The notes beneath the pieces are model-generated. The model did not search any database and had not been told where the DNA came from. It saw only the letters and a program-made list of their open reading frames with translations. The position numbers and the translations under genes are program-made. This document shows, in pieces, positions 26,255 to 35,153 of a stretch of 64,000 nt of DNA (position 1 is the stretch's first letter; every line of letters begins with the position of its first letter). The stretch spans positions 1,469,501 through 1,533,500 of the forward strand of contig NZ_CP045875.1 of NCBI RefSeq assembly GCF_009649955.1, in the 5' to 3' direction. This DNA is from Heliorestis convoluta. Lineage in GTDB: Bacteria > Bacillota > Desulfitobacteriia > Heliobacteriales > Heliobacteriaceae.

Positions 26255-27277
26255 ATGAAAGATCAAATGCTCGCCCTAGAGGTAAAGCAGTCTTTCAACG
26301 TTCTAAACAAAACATGGGACAATCAAATTTTTCTCAAACTCTACGTTAGCTTATTTACCAGTGGCCTTGTTTCGCAGCTTGGCTCAGACCGAACCATTAC
26401 CTTATTAGCTATTGCTTCTTTTATGAACGAAAAGGGTGAATGTTACCCCACACAAGAACAAATTGCAGAGCGAATTGGTGTGACTCGCAAAACAGCAGCT
26501 CGTTATATTGAGTCTCTACTGAATTTTCGTTGGAATGATCAACCCATCATTACAAGAATCAAAAAACGAAACTCTAGCAATGCCTTGATTGAGTTTTCTG
26601 TTTATACTGTGTTGCCTTTATCGCAAGTTGCCATTTTTCATAGTCAAATTGATGCCCCAGAGGGTATAGATGATACCCCTCCAATGAGTCAACCTTACTC
26701 ATTGGACGTGAGTAAAGTTTACCCACGGACGGTGGGTAAAATTGAACCGTCGGTGGGTAAAAAAGAGCCTCCGGTGGGTAAAACTGACCCTCCGCCGGTG
26801 GGTAACGCTTTACCCATAAACAAGAACCATATAAACAAGAACCACAATAACAAGAAAGATATAGAGTCAGGGCCAGATGCTGTTGAAGAAAAAAATAAAA
26901 TAACAGCTCCTTCTACGGCAAGAGAGTTTTATAACTATTTCTCTCAATCCTACCAGAGCCGTTATATCTCAAAATATCAGTCCAACTGGGAAAGAGATAT
27001 AGATTTACTCAAAGATAAGCTCCTGCCTCACTACAGCCCTGAACAGCTACAGGCCATCATAGATACCGTTTTTGAAGAGTACGAGTATCGTTGGAAAAGA
27101 AAGAACTACCTACGGCCTACCATTGGGCAGTTGGCAAGTTGGCTGGCTGAACAAGTTCATGCTGTTGTGGAAGATAAAAAAGAGCAAGAAAGGCAGTATG
27201 CAAAGATTCAGAAGCATGGAGGCATGGATGTTGACGAGATTCTAAAACGGATTAAAAAAGGGAGAGTAAAAGAATGA
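26255..27277 (+). CDS. phage replication initiator with embedded origin
   Basis: The 340-aa protein has an N-terminal winged helix (ECYPTQEQIAERIGVTRKTAARYIESLL, about 60-87). A low-complexity linker of VGK and NKNH repeats (about 150-205) follows. The C-terminal domain, EFYNYFSQSYQ to ASWLAEQVHA, probably binds the helicase loader. ATG 26255 has GGGGGTG upstream. The linker DNA consists of iterons, so the origin probably lies inside the gene, as in lambda O and many Bacillota phages. It overlaps the loader gene by four bases. Confidence 0.85.
   Translation: MKDQMLALEVKQSFNVLNKTWDNQIFLKLYVSLFTSGLVSQLGSDRTITLLAIASFMNEKGECYPTQEQIAERIGVTRKTAARYIESLLNFRWNDQPIITRIKKRNSSNALIEFSVYTVLPLSQVAIFHSQIDAPEGIDDTPPMSQPYSLDVSKVYPRTVGKIEPSVGKKEPPVGKTDPPPVGNALPINKNHINKNHNNKKDIESGPDAVEEKNKITAPSTAREFYNYFSQSYQSRYISKYQSNWERDIDLLKDKLLPHYSPEQLQAIIDTVFEEYEYRWKRKNYLRPTIGQLASWLAEQVHAVVEDKKEQERQYAKIQKHGGMDVDEILKRIKKGRVKE
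26708..26870. repeat. iteron cluster and AACAAGAA repeats: candidate origin
   Basis: GTGAGTAAAGTTTACCCAC (26709-26727) is a dyad. GGTGGGTAA then begins at 26731, 26752, 26773 and 26797, the last running into an inverted TTTACCC. AACAAGAACC, AACAAGAACC and AACAAGAAAG follow at 26820-26863. Spacing of about 21 bases puts the iterons on one face of the helix. This is the expected architecture of an initiator-bound origin with an unwinding region. Confidence 0.75.
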
Positions 27278-28050
27278 GTCTAGAAGCAACTTGTCTACTA
27301 GCCCTGAGATGCAAAAAAAGGGGCCATAGAGATCATTGCCATAGCCTCTGCTATCCTTACCTTAGATTGCATGGTGAAAAGGGCACAGGAGGCGTTAGAG
27401 GGCTTGCACAGATCCCTAAGTCTTACGAGCAAGTGATGGCTCACAATCTTCCTTACGAAAAAGACAATCCAGAAGCCCATGCTATTGTCACAGCTTATTG
27501 CCAAGAAGTATTAGAAAAAGTGGATGAAGGATTGGGGCTATACCTCTATTCCATACCCGGTAGAGGTAACGTAAAAGGAACTGGTACAGGCAAGACCACC
27601 ACAGCCATTGCTATCCTCCATGAGTATCTCGTAGCTCGGACGATTCAACACATTAAGAAAGAACGAGTTCTAGATGCTTTGCCAGCTTTATTTATCAATG
27701 CTTCGAGGTTTCAAAATCACTACAATGCTCAGTTTCGTGGCCCCAAGGAGTTACAAGATAAAGCAAGTTTACGTTACTACGAAAGCAAGGCTTTTATGCT
27801 ACAAACCAATCTGCTTGTCTTAGACGATATCGGGATTCGTGAAGCCACGGAAGCCTTCAAAAGCGAGTTCTACGAAGTCATCGATGAAAGAGCCGTAGAC
27901 CAGAAGGCGACAGTATTTACCTCTAACGAACCCTTAGAGAGACTGGAAACCTTACTTGACCCTCGGATTGTAAGTCGCATAGAAGGCTGTACGTTTTCTA
28001 TATCTTTTGAGGGTGAGGACAAGCGTAAGAAGGGAGCCTTGCTATGCTAG
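27274..28050 (+). CDS. helicase loader, DnaC/DnaI-like AAA+ ATPase
   Basis: The 258-aa protein has Walker A GTGTGKTTTA near residue 105, Walker B LLVLDDIG near 185 and a sensor VFTSNEPLERL. An arginine finger R-I-V-S-R-I-E-G follows. A cysteine-rich N-terminus (C-x20-C-Y-P-Y) may bind zinc, as in DnaI. It loads the helicase encoded next; the genes overlap by seven bases. Confidence 0.9.
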   Translation: MSLEATCLLALRCKKRGHRDHCHSLCYPYLRLHGEKGTGGVRGLAQIPKSYEQVMAHNLPYEKDNPEAHAIVTAYCQEVLEKVDEGLGLYLYSIPGRGNVKGTGTGKTTTAIAILHEYLVARTIQHIKKERVLDALPALFINASRFQNHYNAQFRGPKELQDKASLRYYESKAFMLQTNLLVLDDIGIREATEAFKSEFYEVIDERAVDQKATVFTSNEPLERLETLLDPRIVSRIEGCTFSISFEGEDKRKKGALLC

Positions 28051-29303
28051 AGACACAACTGCTATCGAAAGTGATTGACGAGAATAATTTTTTAATCCTA
28101 CAACGCTATAACATCGATGTATCCGATTTCCCTACACTTGGCGAGGTCTATCTTTTCTTACGTGATTATGTAAAAGAAAACCACCAAACTCCTGATTATC
28201 GAACGGTAGTGGCTCGCTTTGAAAGTTTTGACTATGTTCCAGAAGTACAAGATTCCTTCAAATATCTTTGTAGCCGACTAAAAGCTCAAACTGCCAAGAG
28301 ACAAGCCTTTGAATTGCTGCAACACCAAGCTGCCAAAAAGTTTAGCGAGCTATCAGGAGATCGTTTTATCCAATGGCTCAAAGACGAGACGTTACGGATT
28401 GAAACAACGACAAAAATCTTTACAGACCTTGGAACCAACTTTTCTGTTAATGGCGAAGAGAGGGCACAGTGGTATCAAGAAGCCAAAGAGAATCAGACGA
28501 GAAGTTACATACCCACGCCATACCCTTCTTTGACCGAGGCTCTTGGAGGTGGTTTTGAAGTAGGCGATTACATCTTGTTAATGGCCTTTACCAATCGGGG
28601 AAAGTCATGGCTAGCTTCTCACATCGGTGTCGCTGCTTGGGAAAATAACTTTGGTGTACTTCACTACTCACCAGAGCTATCAAAAAGACAGCAAGCTTTT
28701 CGATTAGATACTTTAATGGGCCACTTTGATAACGTAAAACTTCGTCGAGGCCAGCTAGAAAATGAATCACAATATTTAAGTTACCTAGAAGCTTTTAAGA
28801 CAGAGATGAACATGGCTCCCTACCTCATTAAGACGATGGAGAACTTACCTAACGGATTGTCCTTAGAAACGATTGAAGCGGATCTACAGATGAACCCCAA
28901 TGTAAAAATGGTCATTATCGATGGCTTTAACCTAATGAACCACGGAAGAGGCAAGATGCGAGATTCTATGTCTTATACGTCAAGAAAGCTCAGGCAGCTC
29001 TTTGGTCATTACGGTGTAGCTGGATTGGTCGTTCACCAAACACCGGGATCAGCCGAAAAAGAAAGCCGTAAAACAGACGATGAAGGAACACGCCTTGTGA
29101 ACCCACCGAAATTAACGGATTACTCCGAAACGGTGGCGGTTATTCAAGATGCTGCTACAGCATTGACCTTCGATGCTTCTGAAGGAATCGGAAAAATCAG
29201 CATTGAGAAAGCTCGTGAACCTAACGTAGGTACTGTTATCGAGTTGGTTTGCAACTTTAATATAGGGGTAATCAAAGAAACAGAGATTACAGATTTGTTC
29301 TAA
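28044..29303 (+). CDS. replicative DNA helicase, DnaB-like
   Basis: The 419-aa protein has an N-terminal helical domain and a RecA-type motor. Its Walker A variant is AFTNRGKSWLASH, Walker B VIIDGFNLM, then a DnaB H4-like VHQTPGSAEKESR. It unwinds phage DNA with the loader and primase beside it. Confidence 0.88.
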   Translation: MLETQLLSKVIDENNFLILQRYNIDVSDFPTLGEVYLFLRDYVKENHQTPDYRTVVARFESFDYVPEVQDSFKYLCSRLKAQTAKRQAFELLQHQAAKKFSELSGDRFIQWLKDETLRIETTTKIFTDLGTNFSVNGEERAQWYQEAKENQTRSYIPTPYPSLTEALGGGFEVGDYILLMAFTNRGKSWLASHIGVAAWENNFGVLHYSPELSKRQQAFRLDTLMGHFDNVKLRRGQLENESQYLSYLEAFKTEMNMAPYLIKTMENLPNGLSLETIEADLQMNPNVKMVIIDGFNLMNHGRGKMRDSMSYTSRKLRQLFGHYGVAGLVVHQTPGSAEKESRKTDDEGTRLVNPPKLTDYSETVAVIQDAATALTFDASEGIGKISIEKAREPNVGTVIELVCNFNIGVIKETEITDLF

Positions 29304-29443
29304 AACATTCCATACTAACAATCATTTACAGGTTGAAGGTATGTCTATCCTTTGTTAGACTTTGCTTGTACCGAAGTTCACAATACAGCGAATATCGTGA
29401 ATGTGGTGAACGTAAAATCCAAAAAAAGGAGATGAAATAATTC

Positions 29444-30406
29444 TTGTTGCTTCAAGGGCAGCATCTTGACATCGATATTGAAGCAGAGTTACAGCAATAT
29501 GATTGGAGAAAGCCAAGTTGGAAAAGTGGTAAGTTTCTCGCTTGCTCACCCTTTCGTCAAGAACGTACACCATCATTTGCAGTTCGCTTGGACAACGGCA
29601 TTTGGATTGACAGTGGAAGTAGCGATGAAGAGTGGCGAAAAGGGAACTTTGCAAAGCTCTTATCATGGCTTAGAAACGAAACATACGAAGAAACAGTAGA
29701 CTACCTGATTCAAAACTACGGTTATGGTAACTTTGAAGATATCGAGGCTCTACGTTTAACGATTGATCTTCCTCAAGAGGTAGCGAAAAAAGAAAAATAT
29801 CTAGCCTCTGAAATACTTAAAAGCTATCTTTATCGCCATCCCTATCTTGAAGAAGTCCGTGGTATTTCCGAAACGTGGCAGCGTAGATTCAAAATTGGGT
29901 ACGACAAAAAAACCAAGGCTATTACAATACCTTGGTTTGAGCGAGACGGTCAACTGGTGAATGTCAAGTATAGAAGTGTAAAAGACAAACGGTTCTGGTA
30001 CTTTCGAGGCGGTCAACCAGTGAAAGATCATCTCTATGGACTCCATTGTATCTACCAAGAAGAACAGAAAAGTGCCTTTATCGTAGAAAGCGAGATTGAC
30101 GTTCTCACACTTTGTCAAGCAGGTTTCGCTGCCATTGCTTTAGGGGGAGCCAATCTTAGTCGACGGCAAAAAGAACTGCTTATTCAATCTCCTGTAGAAG
30201 AGTTGATTCTCGCTACAGATAATGATAAAGCTGGAGAACGTATTGCTCAAACTATTGTAAATCAGCTAAACGGTTATAAGAAAATAAAAAAAATACGTCT
30301 TCCAGATGAAGTGAAAGACGTAAATGATTTAAGCCAAGATAGGTTGTTAAAAATCATTACAGAGTCAGTAGAAGTATCTTATTTCTTTACTCAATCACGT
30401 GAATAG
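29444..30406 (+). CDS. DNA primase, TOPRIM type
   Basis: The 320-aa protein begins at TTG behind AAGGAGATG. The N-terminal part has CSPFRQERTPSFAV, the second half of a DnaG-type zinc-binding domain. A TOPRIM core follows (AFIVESEIDVLTL, GGANLSRRQKELL, ATDNDKAGERIA). It makes primers for the polymerase at 32877. Its last 20 bases overlap the 3' end of the reverse-strand membrane gene. Confidence 0.88.
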   Translation: MLLQGQHLDIDIEAELQQYDWRKPSWKSGKFLACSPFRQERTPSFAVRLDNGIWIDSGSSDEEWRKGNFAKLLSWLRNETYEETVDYLIQNYGYGNFEDIEALRLTIDLPQEVAKKEKYLASEILKSYLYRHPYLEEVRGISETWQRRFKIGYDKKTKAITIPWFERDGQLVNVKYRSVKDKRFWYFRGGQPVKDHLYGLHCIYQEEQKSAFIVESEIDVLTLCQAGFAAIALGGANLSRRQKELLIQSPVEELILATDNDKAGERIAQTIVNQLNGYKKIKKIRLPDEVKDVNDLSQDRLLKIITESVEVSYFFTQSRE

Positions 30407-30842
30407 CCAACAATAACCCAATAAAAGCAAGGATAGAAGCGATACCAACGGTAATGACAAACATCCACCAGACCCTTTTAGGATCTTTCATAAAAAAAGT
30501 TTTCTCAGGATACAAAATGTGAAGATGCCAAGCAAGAAAGAGATCGAGAACTTCTTCCTTTGTTTTGGGATCTACCAAAGCTTCCACTTTACCGTTTCTT
30601 TTATAGGCCAAGAAAGAGAGACTTTCATTGAGTCTGAATTGTCGATCTTTCACTTCCAAGATACGTCTGATTCGAGGAACGATGGTGGAAAAGTACAAGA
30701 TACCTAACAAAAAACCAACAGCAGTATTAGAAAAAATGCTATATAAGTTTTTAATTTGTACTGCTGGACGATAACCAAAAGTTTCAACCAAATAGTTTGT
30801 TATTAGGTCTATCAAAACAAAGCCACTCCGATGGGTACTCAT
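30387..30842 (-). CDS. two-helix membrane protein of the lysogeny block
   Basis: I do not recognise the family. The 151-aa protein has membrane segments near 47-57 (TAVGFLLGILYF) and 127-148 (FVITVGIASILAFIGLLLAI), with a soluble basic domain between them. It lies directly downstream of the repressor on the same strand, nine bases apart. It is therefore probably expressed in the lysogen, and superinfection exclusion is a reasonable guess. Confidence 0.7.
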   Translation of the reverse strand: MSTHRSGFVLIDLITNYLVETFGYRPAVQIKNLYSIFSNTAVGFLLGILYFSTIVPRIRRILEVKDRQFRLNESLSFLAYKRNGKVEALVDPKTKEEVLDLFLAWHLHILYPEKTFFMKDPKRVWWMFVITVGIASILAFIGLLLAIHVIE

Positions 30843-30850
30843 TTAACTAA

Positions 30851-31255
30851 CTAAGAGTTTTTCTCATCGTCAAGGAGTTTATACAAATCATGTAAATAAT
30901 CGTATAGCTCCTGTTTTTTATCTTCCGGAATTTTTTTATGCTTGCCAATACCCACAAGTGTTTTTAAGAGCATTGGCTCATTTCCTAACACAACTCTTGC
31001 TGCAATAGGGATTTTACCAAACTTGGCAAAGAGAACGTCTTCTTCGAGGTCGTAAAAATCCGCCAACTGATGAATGAGATGATCGCTGGGAGATTTTAAT
31101 CCTCTTTCAAGCTCTGATAAATAAGGGGCACCAACACCAACCTCTTTGCTTAATTGAGCCAGAGAAAGCTCTTTTTTCAACCGTAATTCTTTGAGGTATT
31201 GACCAGCACTAGCAAGAAGCAGTAACTCTTTGGAGCGATCTTCTAGGTTGGTCAA
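30851..31255 (-). CDS. XRE-family phage repressor
   Basis: The 134-aa protein has a clean HTH_3 domain: GQYLKELRLKKELSLAQLSKE, then VGAPYLSELERGLKSPS (about 18-58). A helical C-terminal domain likely drives oligomerisation. The start is TTG 31255 with AAAGGA ten bases upstream. It is transcribed away from the sigma-like gene, with two palindromic operators between them, the usual switch layout. There is no peptidase domain, so induction would not be by self-cleavage. Confidence 0.88.
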   Translation of the reverse strand: MTNLEDRSKELLLLASAGQYLKELRLKKELSLAQLSKEVGVGAPYLSELERGLKSPSDHLIHQLADFYDLEEDVLFAKFGKIPIAARVVLGNEPMLLKTLVGIGKHKKIPEDKKQELYDYLHDLYKLLDDEKNS

Positions 31256-31294
31256 GGGGAGTCAATCCTTTGCTGTACGAATTTAGTGAATTTG

Positions 31295-31328
31295 TAACGT
31301 TATTTGTAGCTTGCACGCAATAACGTTA
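31295..31328. promoter_or_regulatory. twin palindromic operators TAACGTTA
   Basis: TAACGTTA occurs at 31295-31302 and 31321-31328, 26 bases apart. Both lie inside a larger inverted repeat AACGTTATT/AATAACGTT. They sit just upstream of the repressor start and are the likely binding sites of the 30851 repressor. Confidence 0.7.
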
Positions 31329-31432
31329 TTTTGTCCCTTTTTGTTCCTTACTTGTCCTTATTTTTCGAACTTCACGTCAATCAAGACATGGAAGAAAAAA
31401 AGAATAAATATTTTTTGAAATAACGAGACAAA

Positions 31433-31455
31433 TCATACCCCTTTTTCGACATGAA
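31433..31455. promoter_or_regulatory. shared regulatory motif with an exact Spo0A box
   Basis: TCATACCCCTTTTTCGA is identical to 26212-26228 and continues CATGAA. TTCGACA (31445-31451) is the exact reverse of TGTCGAA. The site lies 39 bases before the sigma-like gene. Confidence 0.55.
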
Positions 31456-31493
31456 TTAATGAGGGCGAAATAAGGGGGAAGGGGGAAAAGAAA

Positions 31494-32087
31494 ATGGATT
31501 TGGATAAAGAGTTAGACCAACTGGCTTTACAGTTTAACAAAACAGGTGATGAAAATGCCTTCAATCAACTCTTTGAGAAAATGAAGCCCATTGTCAGAAA
31601 GCAAGCCCTAAAGTACCACTACTCTACAGGAATTGCTGTGGAGGAATACGAGAGCATTTTTGCAGAGGAAGTATGGAAAGCAGCTATCTTTTATGACGGG
31701 ACTTCTCGATTTCTTCAACGGTTTTATTTTCACATCAAATCAGCTCAGACCGACCTCTATCGCTACCATAAAAGCCAAAAACGAAGCCTTTATAAAGAAG
31801 AATCCATTGATGTAGAAAACGGTGACATAGTTCTCGATCAAGTAGCTATACAACAAACTTCTACGGAGCAAGAGTATTTAGACTGTCAAGAGGTAGAAAA
31901 GAAGATCCATGATTTCGAGCGAACCAATGAACGGCATGGAAAAGTAATTAAACTTCTTAATTTCGGTTGTTCCAACCAAGACATTGCAGGTGTCTTTGGT
32001 CGGAATAAGTATGATTCTACAGTTCGGAATATTGTTAATAGGGCAAAAGAAAAATTCAAAAAGTATCTAATTGAGACTGTTTCTTAA
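31494..32087 (+). CDS. sigma-70-like phage transcription factor
   Basis: The 197-aa protein has a region-2-like N-terminus (ENAFNQLFEKMKPIVRKQALKYH; EEYESIFAEEVWKAA). A C-terminal HTH (KVIKLLNFGCSNQDIAGVFGRNKYDSTVRNIVNRAKEKFKK) resembles sigma region 4. It is the first rightward gene opposite the repressor. It could redirect host RNA polymerase to phage promoters. Confidence 0.7.
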   Translation: MDLDKELDQLALQFNKTGDENAFNQLFEKMKPIVRKQALKYHYSTGIAVEEYESIFAEEVWKAAIFYDGTSRFLQRFYFHIKSAQTDLYRYHKSQKRSLYKEESIDVENGDIVLDQVAIQQTSTEQEYLDCQEVEKKIHDFERTNERHGKVIKLLNFGCSNQDIAGVFGRNKYDSTVRNIVNRAKEKFKKYLIETVS

Positions 32088-32129
32088 ATTATTATAACTT
32101 ATAAAAACAAATTTAGGGGGATGTAATGA

Positions 32130-32813
32130 ATGGGAGTAATCACAGCCAAAGGAAAAGCAGCCAAGGAATCTGCGAATAAGAAAAATAATCAAATCGATTT
32201 CAAAAAGGTCTACTTCCGATTAAAAGATGGCGATTCTGTACGTGTCCGGCTGTTATCACCAGAAGATTACGTGGAATATCGTGCCCACAGTTCTTTTCAT
32301 CACGAAATATACACCCAGCCTTGTATCGTTCCTTCTGGTCAAAAATGTGCCATTTGTGAAGCTGCCGATTCTAAGATCGAAGAGTTTCAAGTTTTACGAG
32401 CGAAAAAGCGTTACCTCTTTGCTTTTGCCGATATTGATGAAGGCATTGTTCGTGTCTTTGATGCTAGCCGAGGACAGGCCCAAGGATTAATCAATACGAT
32501 TGAACAGTATGTTGAAGATATTGAGGATGTAGCCTTTATCTTTAAGCGTACCGGAACGAAAACAGATACGACCTACACATTAAATCCTATTCTAAAACTC
32601 AAAAAAGACGATCAAGAGAAGTTCAATCGTTTTGAAAATGAAAAGGTAGAGATTGAGTTCTATGAAACAGTTTTACAGGCAAGAACAAGACAGCAACAGA
32701 TTGAAGATTTACAAAAAGCAGGCTTTCCAGTAAGCGATTACTTTGATGATGAAGTATTAGAAGATGGTGTGACAGCTATTAACGAAGATAACAGCCCAGA
32801 CAATATCTTTTAG
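32130..32813 (+). CDS. single-stranded-DNA-binding protein, gp32-like
   Basis: The 227-aa protein has a basic N-terminus, an OB-like strand set (VYFRLKDGDSVRVRLLSPEDYVEY) and an inserted cysteine pair (CIVPSGQKCAICEAAD) that may bind zinc. The C-terminus is strongly acidic (YFDDEVLEDG to NSPDNIF), as in SSB and gp32 proteins. It lies directly before the DNA polymerase. The family is assigned by pattern and position. Confidence 0.65.
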   Translation: MGVITAKGKAAKESANKKNNQIDFKKVYFRLKDGDSVRVRLLSPEDYVEYRAHSSFHHEIYTQPCIVPSGQKCAICEAADSKIEEFQVLRAKKRYLFAFADIDEGIVRVFDASRGQAQGLINTIEQYVEDIEDVAFIFKRTGTKTDTTYTLNPILKLKKDDQEKFNRFENEKVEIEFYETVLQARTRQQQIEDLQKAGFPVSDYFDDEVLEDGVTAINEDNSPDNIF

Positions 32814-32876
32814 AGGGGGCTTTACTCCCTCTCTTCCCTTTCCCTTATATCGTGAAGAAAGGAGGCATTTCTCATC

Positions 32877-35153
32877 ATGGAAGAAGTTCTAACACCTAAC
32901 TTAACAATGCAAGAAGAAGATTCAACAGCTTGGGGACGAGCTTTAGAAGCTCAAGAAAATAAAGAGCTTTCAAAGAAAGAGCCAACGTGGGAAGAGATGT
33001 GGGAAATCGGATGGACTAATCATAAGGGAACCTTTAAGAAAGCAATCTTTCAGTCGAAAATGTCGGCTACAGATAAAGAACGGCTTCTTATCGTAAAAAA
33101 AGCGATTGAAGATGGCGAAATAGGTACTGGCGTAGAAAGCATGAAAAAGTTTAGCAAAGCCCATGCTTTACGGCTCTGGCGTGATTTACAGGAAAAAAGG
33201 AAAGATAAAATTCTCAAAGAGATGGTCGAGAGTACGCCGAAGAATTATCTTTTAGTCCAGACGGAAAAAGCATTAAATCAATTGATTAACGACCTGACGA
33301 AAGAACCGATCATTGCTTTAGATACCGAAACAACGGGTCTAGACGTTTATAAGGATGTTATCGTCGGTTTATCAATTACTTTACCTATAGCCGATTACCA
33401 CGTTTATATCCCCGTGGCCCATAAAAAGGGAACACAGCTTGAACGAAAAACCGTATTATTAGCCTTAAAACCTGTGCTTACCAATCCCGATATAGGCAAA
33501 GTTCTTCATAATGCGAAATACGATATGCACATGCTGCTTCGACATGGGATCAAAATGGAAGGATTGTATCACGACACTCGTGTAGCCATGGCCATCTTAA
33601 ACGAAAATGAACATTCTTATGCTCTTAAAAACTTGGCCACCAAGTATGGGAGGCTATTCGGTTTTCAAGAGGACAGTCATACGTATGATGACTTGTTTGG
33701 CAAGACCTCTTTTGACGAAATTGATCTTGATGTGGCTTTGGTCTATGCAGCGAAAGATACCCATTTGACCTGGAAGCTCTACCAGTGGCAAAAGACGTTC
33801 TTTGATGATAGGGAGAAACTACGTCGGCTTTATCAAGAGCTAGAAAATCCTTTGATTGAACTCTGTGTTGATATGGAGCAATTCGGTTTTTTAATTGATC
33901 AGGACTATGCCAAAGAGTATGGCAAAGAGTTAAAAAGAGAAATCGAAGAGGAAGCAAAGGCTCTCCGTCACCACTTTGGCGATATCAACTTTAACTCACC
34001 GTTGCAGCTTGCCAAACTCTTTTATGATGAATTGAAACTACCTGAAGTAAAAGCTCGTTCTACCGATGTAAAAACCTTAAAAGCTCTACAAGAACATCAC
34101 GATGGCATTAAGCATTTGTTGAAATATCGTGAGTCCACGAAGTTACTCGGAACGTACGTCGAGTCCTTGCCAGAGAGAATTAAAAAAGACGGTAAGATTC
34201 ACGGCTCTTTTAATCAAGTATCTACCGTCACGGGTCGATTTTCTAGCAACGAACCAAACCTTCAAAACTTGCCACAAAACGCTCGAAAGCTCTTTGTTGC
34301 ACCGAACGGTAAAGTGATGCTAGGAAGTGATTTTTCTCAAATTGAACCTCGTGTGTTGGCTCATATCAGTGGAGATAAAGAACTACAAGAACCGTACCTA
34401 CAAGGGCAAGACTTGTATTCTACTCTAGCCAGCCGAGTGTTTAACGTTCCTTTACAAGATTGTGGCGATGGCTCGAAATATCGAAAGATGATGAAGGTTG
34501 GCTTACTTGCTGTGATGTATGGAACGAGCATGTTTACTTTATCGAGCCAGCTAGGGATTACGGTTGAAGAAGCTCAGAAGTTTATTCAAGACTTCTTTAA
34601 GACCTATCCTGATGTTGATGCTTTTATTAAGGGAACCCATCGTAAGGTCAAAGAAAAAGAGTATGTAGAAACACTCTTTGGTAGGAAACGACGTTTCCCA
34701 GGTCACAAAGAAAAGGCAATTGTTTACGATAAACTAGCCAAACAAATCTGCGATCATTTAGGCGTAGAAGAAGTACCTATCAATCTTTGGGAGCATAAAA
34801 AACTACCTTACGACCTAAAACGTAAGTTTCAAGATATCAAAGGAGACGTTGAGTCTGTTCGCAGGCAAAGTGTAAACGCCATTATTCAAGGGACGGCTGC
34901 CGACATAATGAAGCAAGCTCTCTTAAATTTGCACAGCCATTGCCGGCAAAAAGGCTGGTCACTTTGTGGAACCGTACACGATGAAGCCTTGATGGTCGTT
35001 GATGAAACCATCACGATAGATGAAGTATTAGAACTTGAAAGAGCGATGACTTCTACCGTTTCCTTGGAAGTACCTCTGAAAGTAGATACCGAGGTTATGG
35101 TTCGTTGGGGTGAAGGAAAGCCAAAGAAGGAGTGGTTTCAATCAGTAGCTTAA
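32877..35153 (+). CDS. polA: DNA polymerase I (family A) with 3'-5' exonuclease
   Basis: The 758-aa protein has an N-terminal extension of about 130 aa. A DnaQ-type exonuclease follows (DTETTGLDV; NAKYDMHML; YAAKDTHLT), then a family A polymerase with TGRFSSNEPNLQNLP, motif A DFSQIEPRVLAH, motif B region KVGLLAVMYGT and motif C VHDEALM. The 5' nuclease domain is absent. It is the phage replicative polymerase. Confidence 0.95.
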   Translation: MEEVLTPNLTMQEEDSTAWGRALEAQENKELSKKEPTWEEMWEIGWTNHKGTFKKAIFQSKMSATDKERLLIVKKAIEDGEIGTGVESMKKFSKAHALRLWRDLQEKRKDKILKEMVESTPKNYLLVQTEKALNQLINDLTKEPIIALDTETTGLDVYKDVIVGLSITLPIADYHVYIPVAHKKGTQLERKTVLLALKPVLTNPDIGKVLHNAKYDMHMLLRHGIKMEGLYHDTRVAMAILNENEHSYALKNLATKYGRLFGFQEDSHTYDDLFGKTSFDEIDLDVALVYAAKDTHLTWKLYQWQKTFFDDREKLRRLYQELENPLIELCVDMEQFGFLIDQDYAKEYGKELKREIEEEAKALRHHFGDINFNSPLQLAKLFYDELKLPEVKARSTDVKTLKALQEHHDGIKHLLKYRESTKLLGTYVESLPERIKKDGKIHGSFNQVSTVTGRFSSNEPNLQNLPQNARKLFVAPNGKVMLGSDFSQIEPRVLAHISGDKELQEPYLQGQDLYSTLASRVFNVPLQDCGDGSKYRKMMKVGLLAVMYGTSMFTLSSQLGITVEEAQKFIQDFFKTYPDVDAFIKGTHRKVKEKEYVETLFGRKRRFPGHKEKAIVYDKLAKQICDHLGVEEVPINLWEHKKLPYDLKRKFQDIKGDVESVRRQSVNAIIQGTAADIMKQALLNLHSHCRQKGWSLCGTVHDEALMVVDETITIDEVLELERAMTSTVSLEVPLKVDTEVMVRWGEGKPKKEWFQSVA

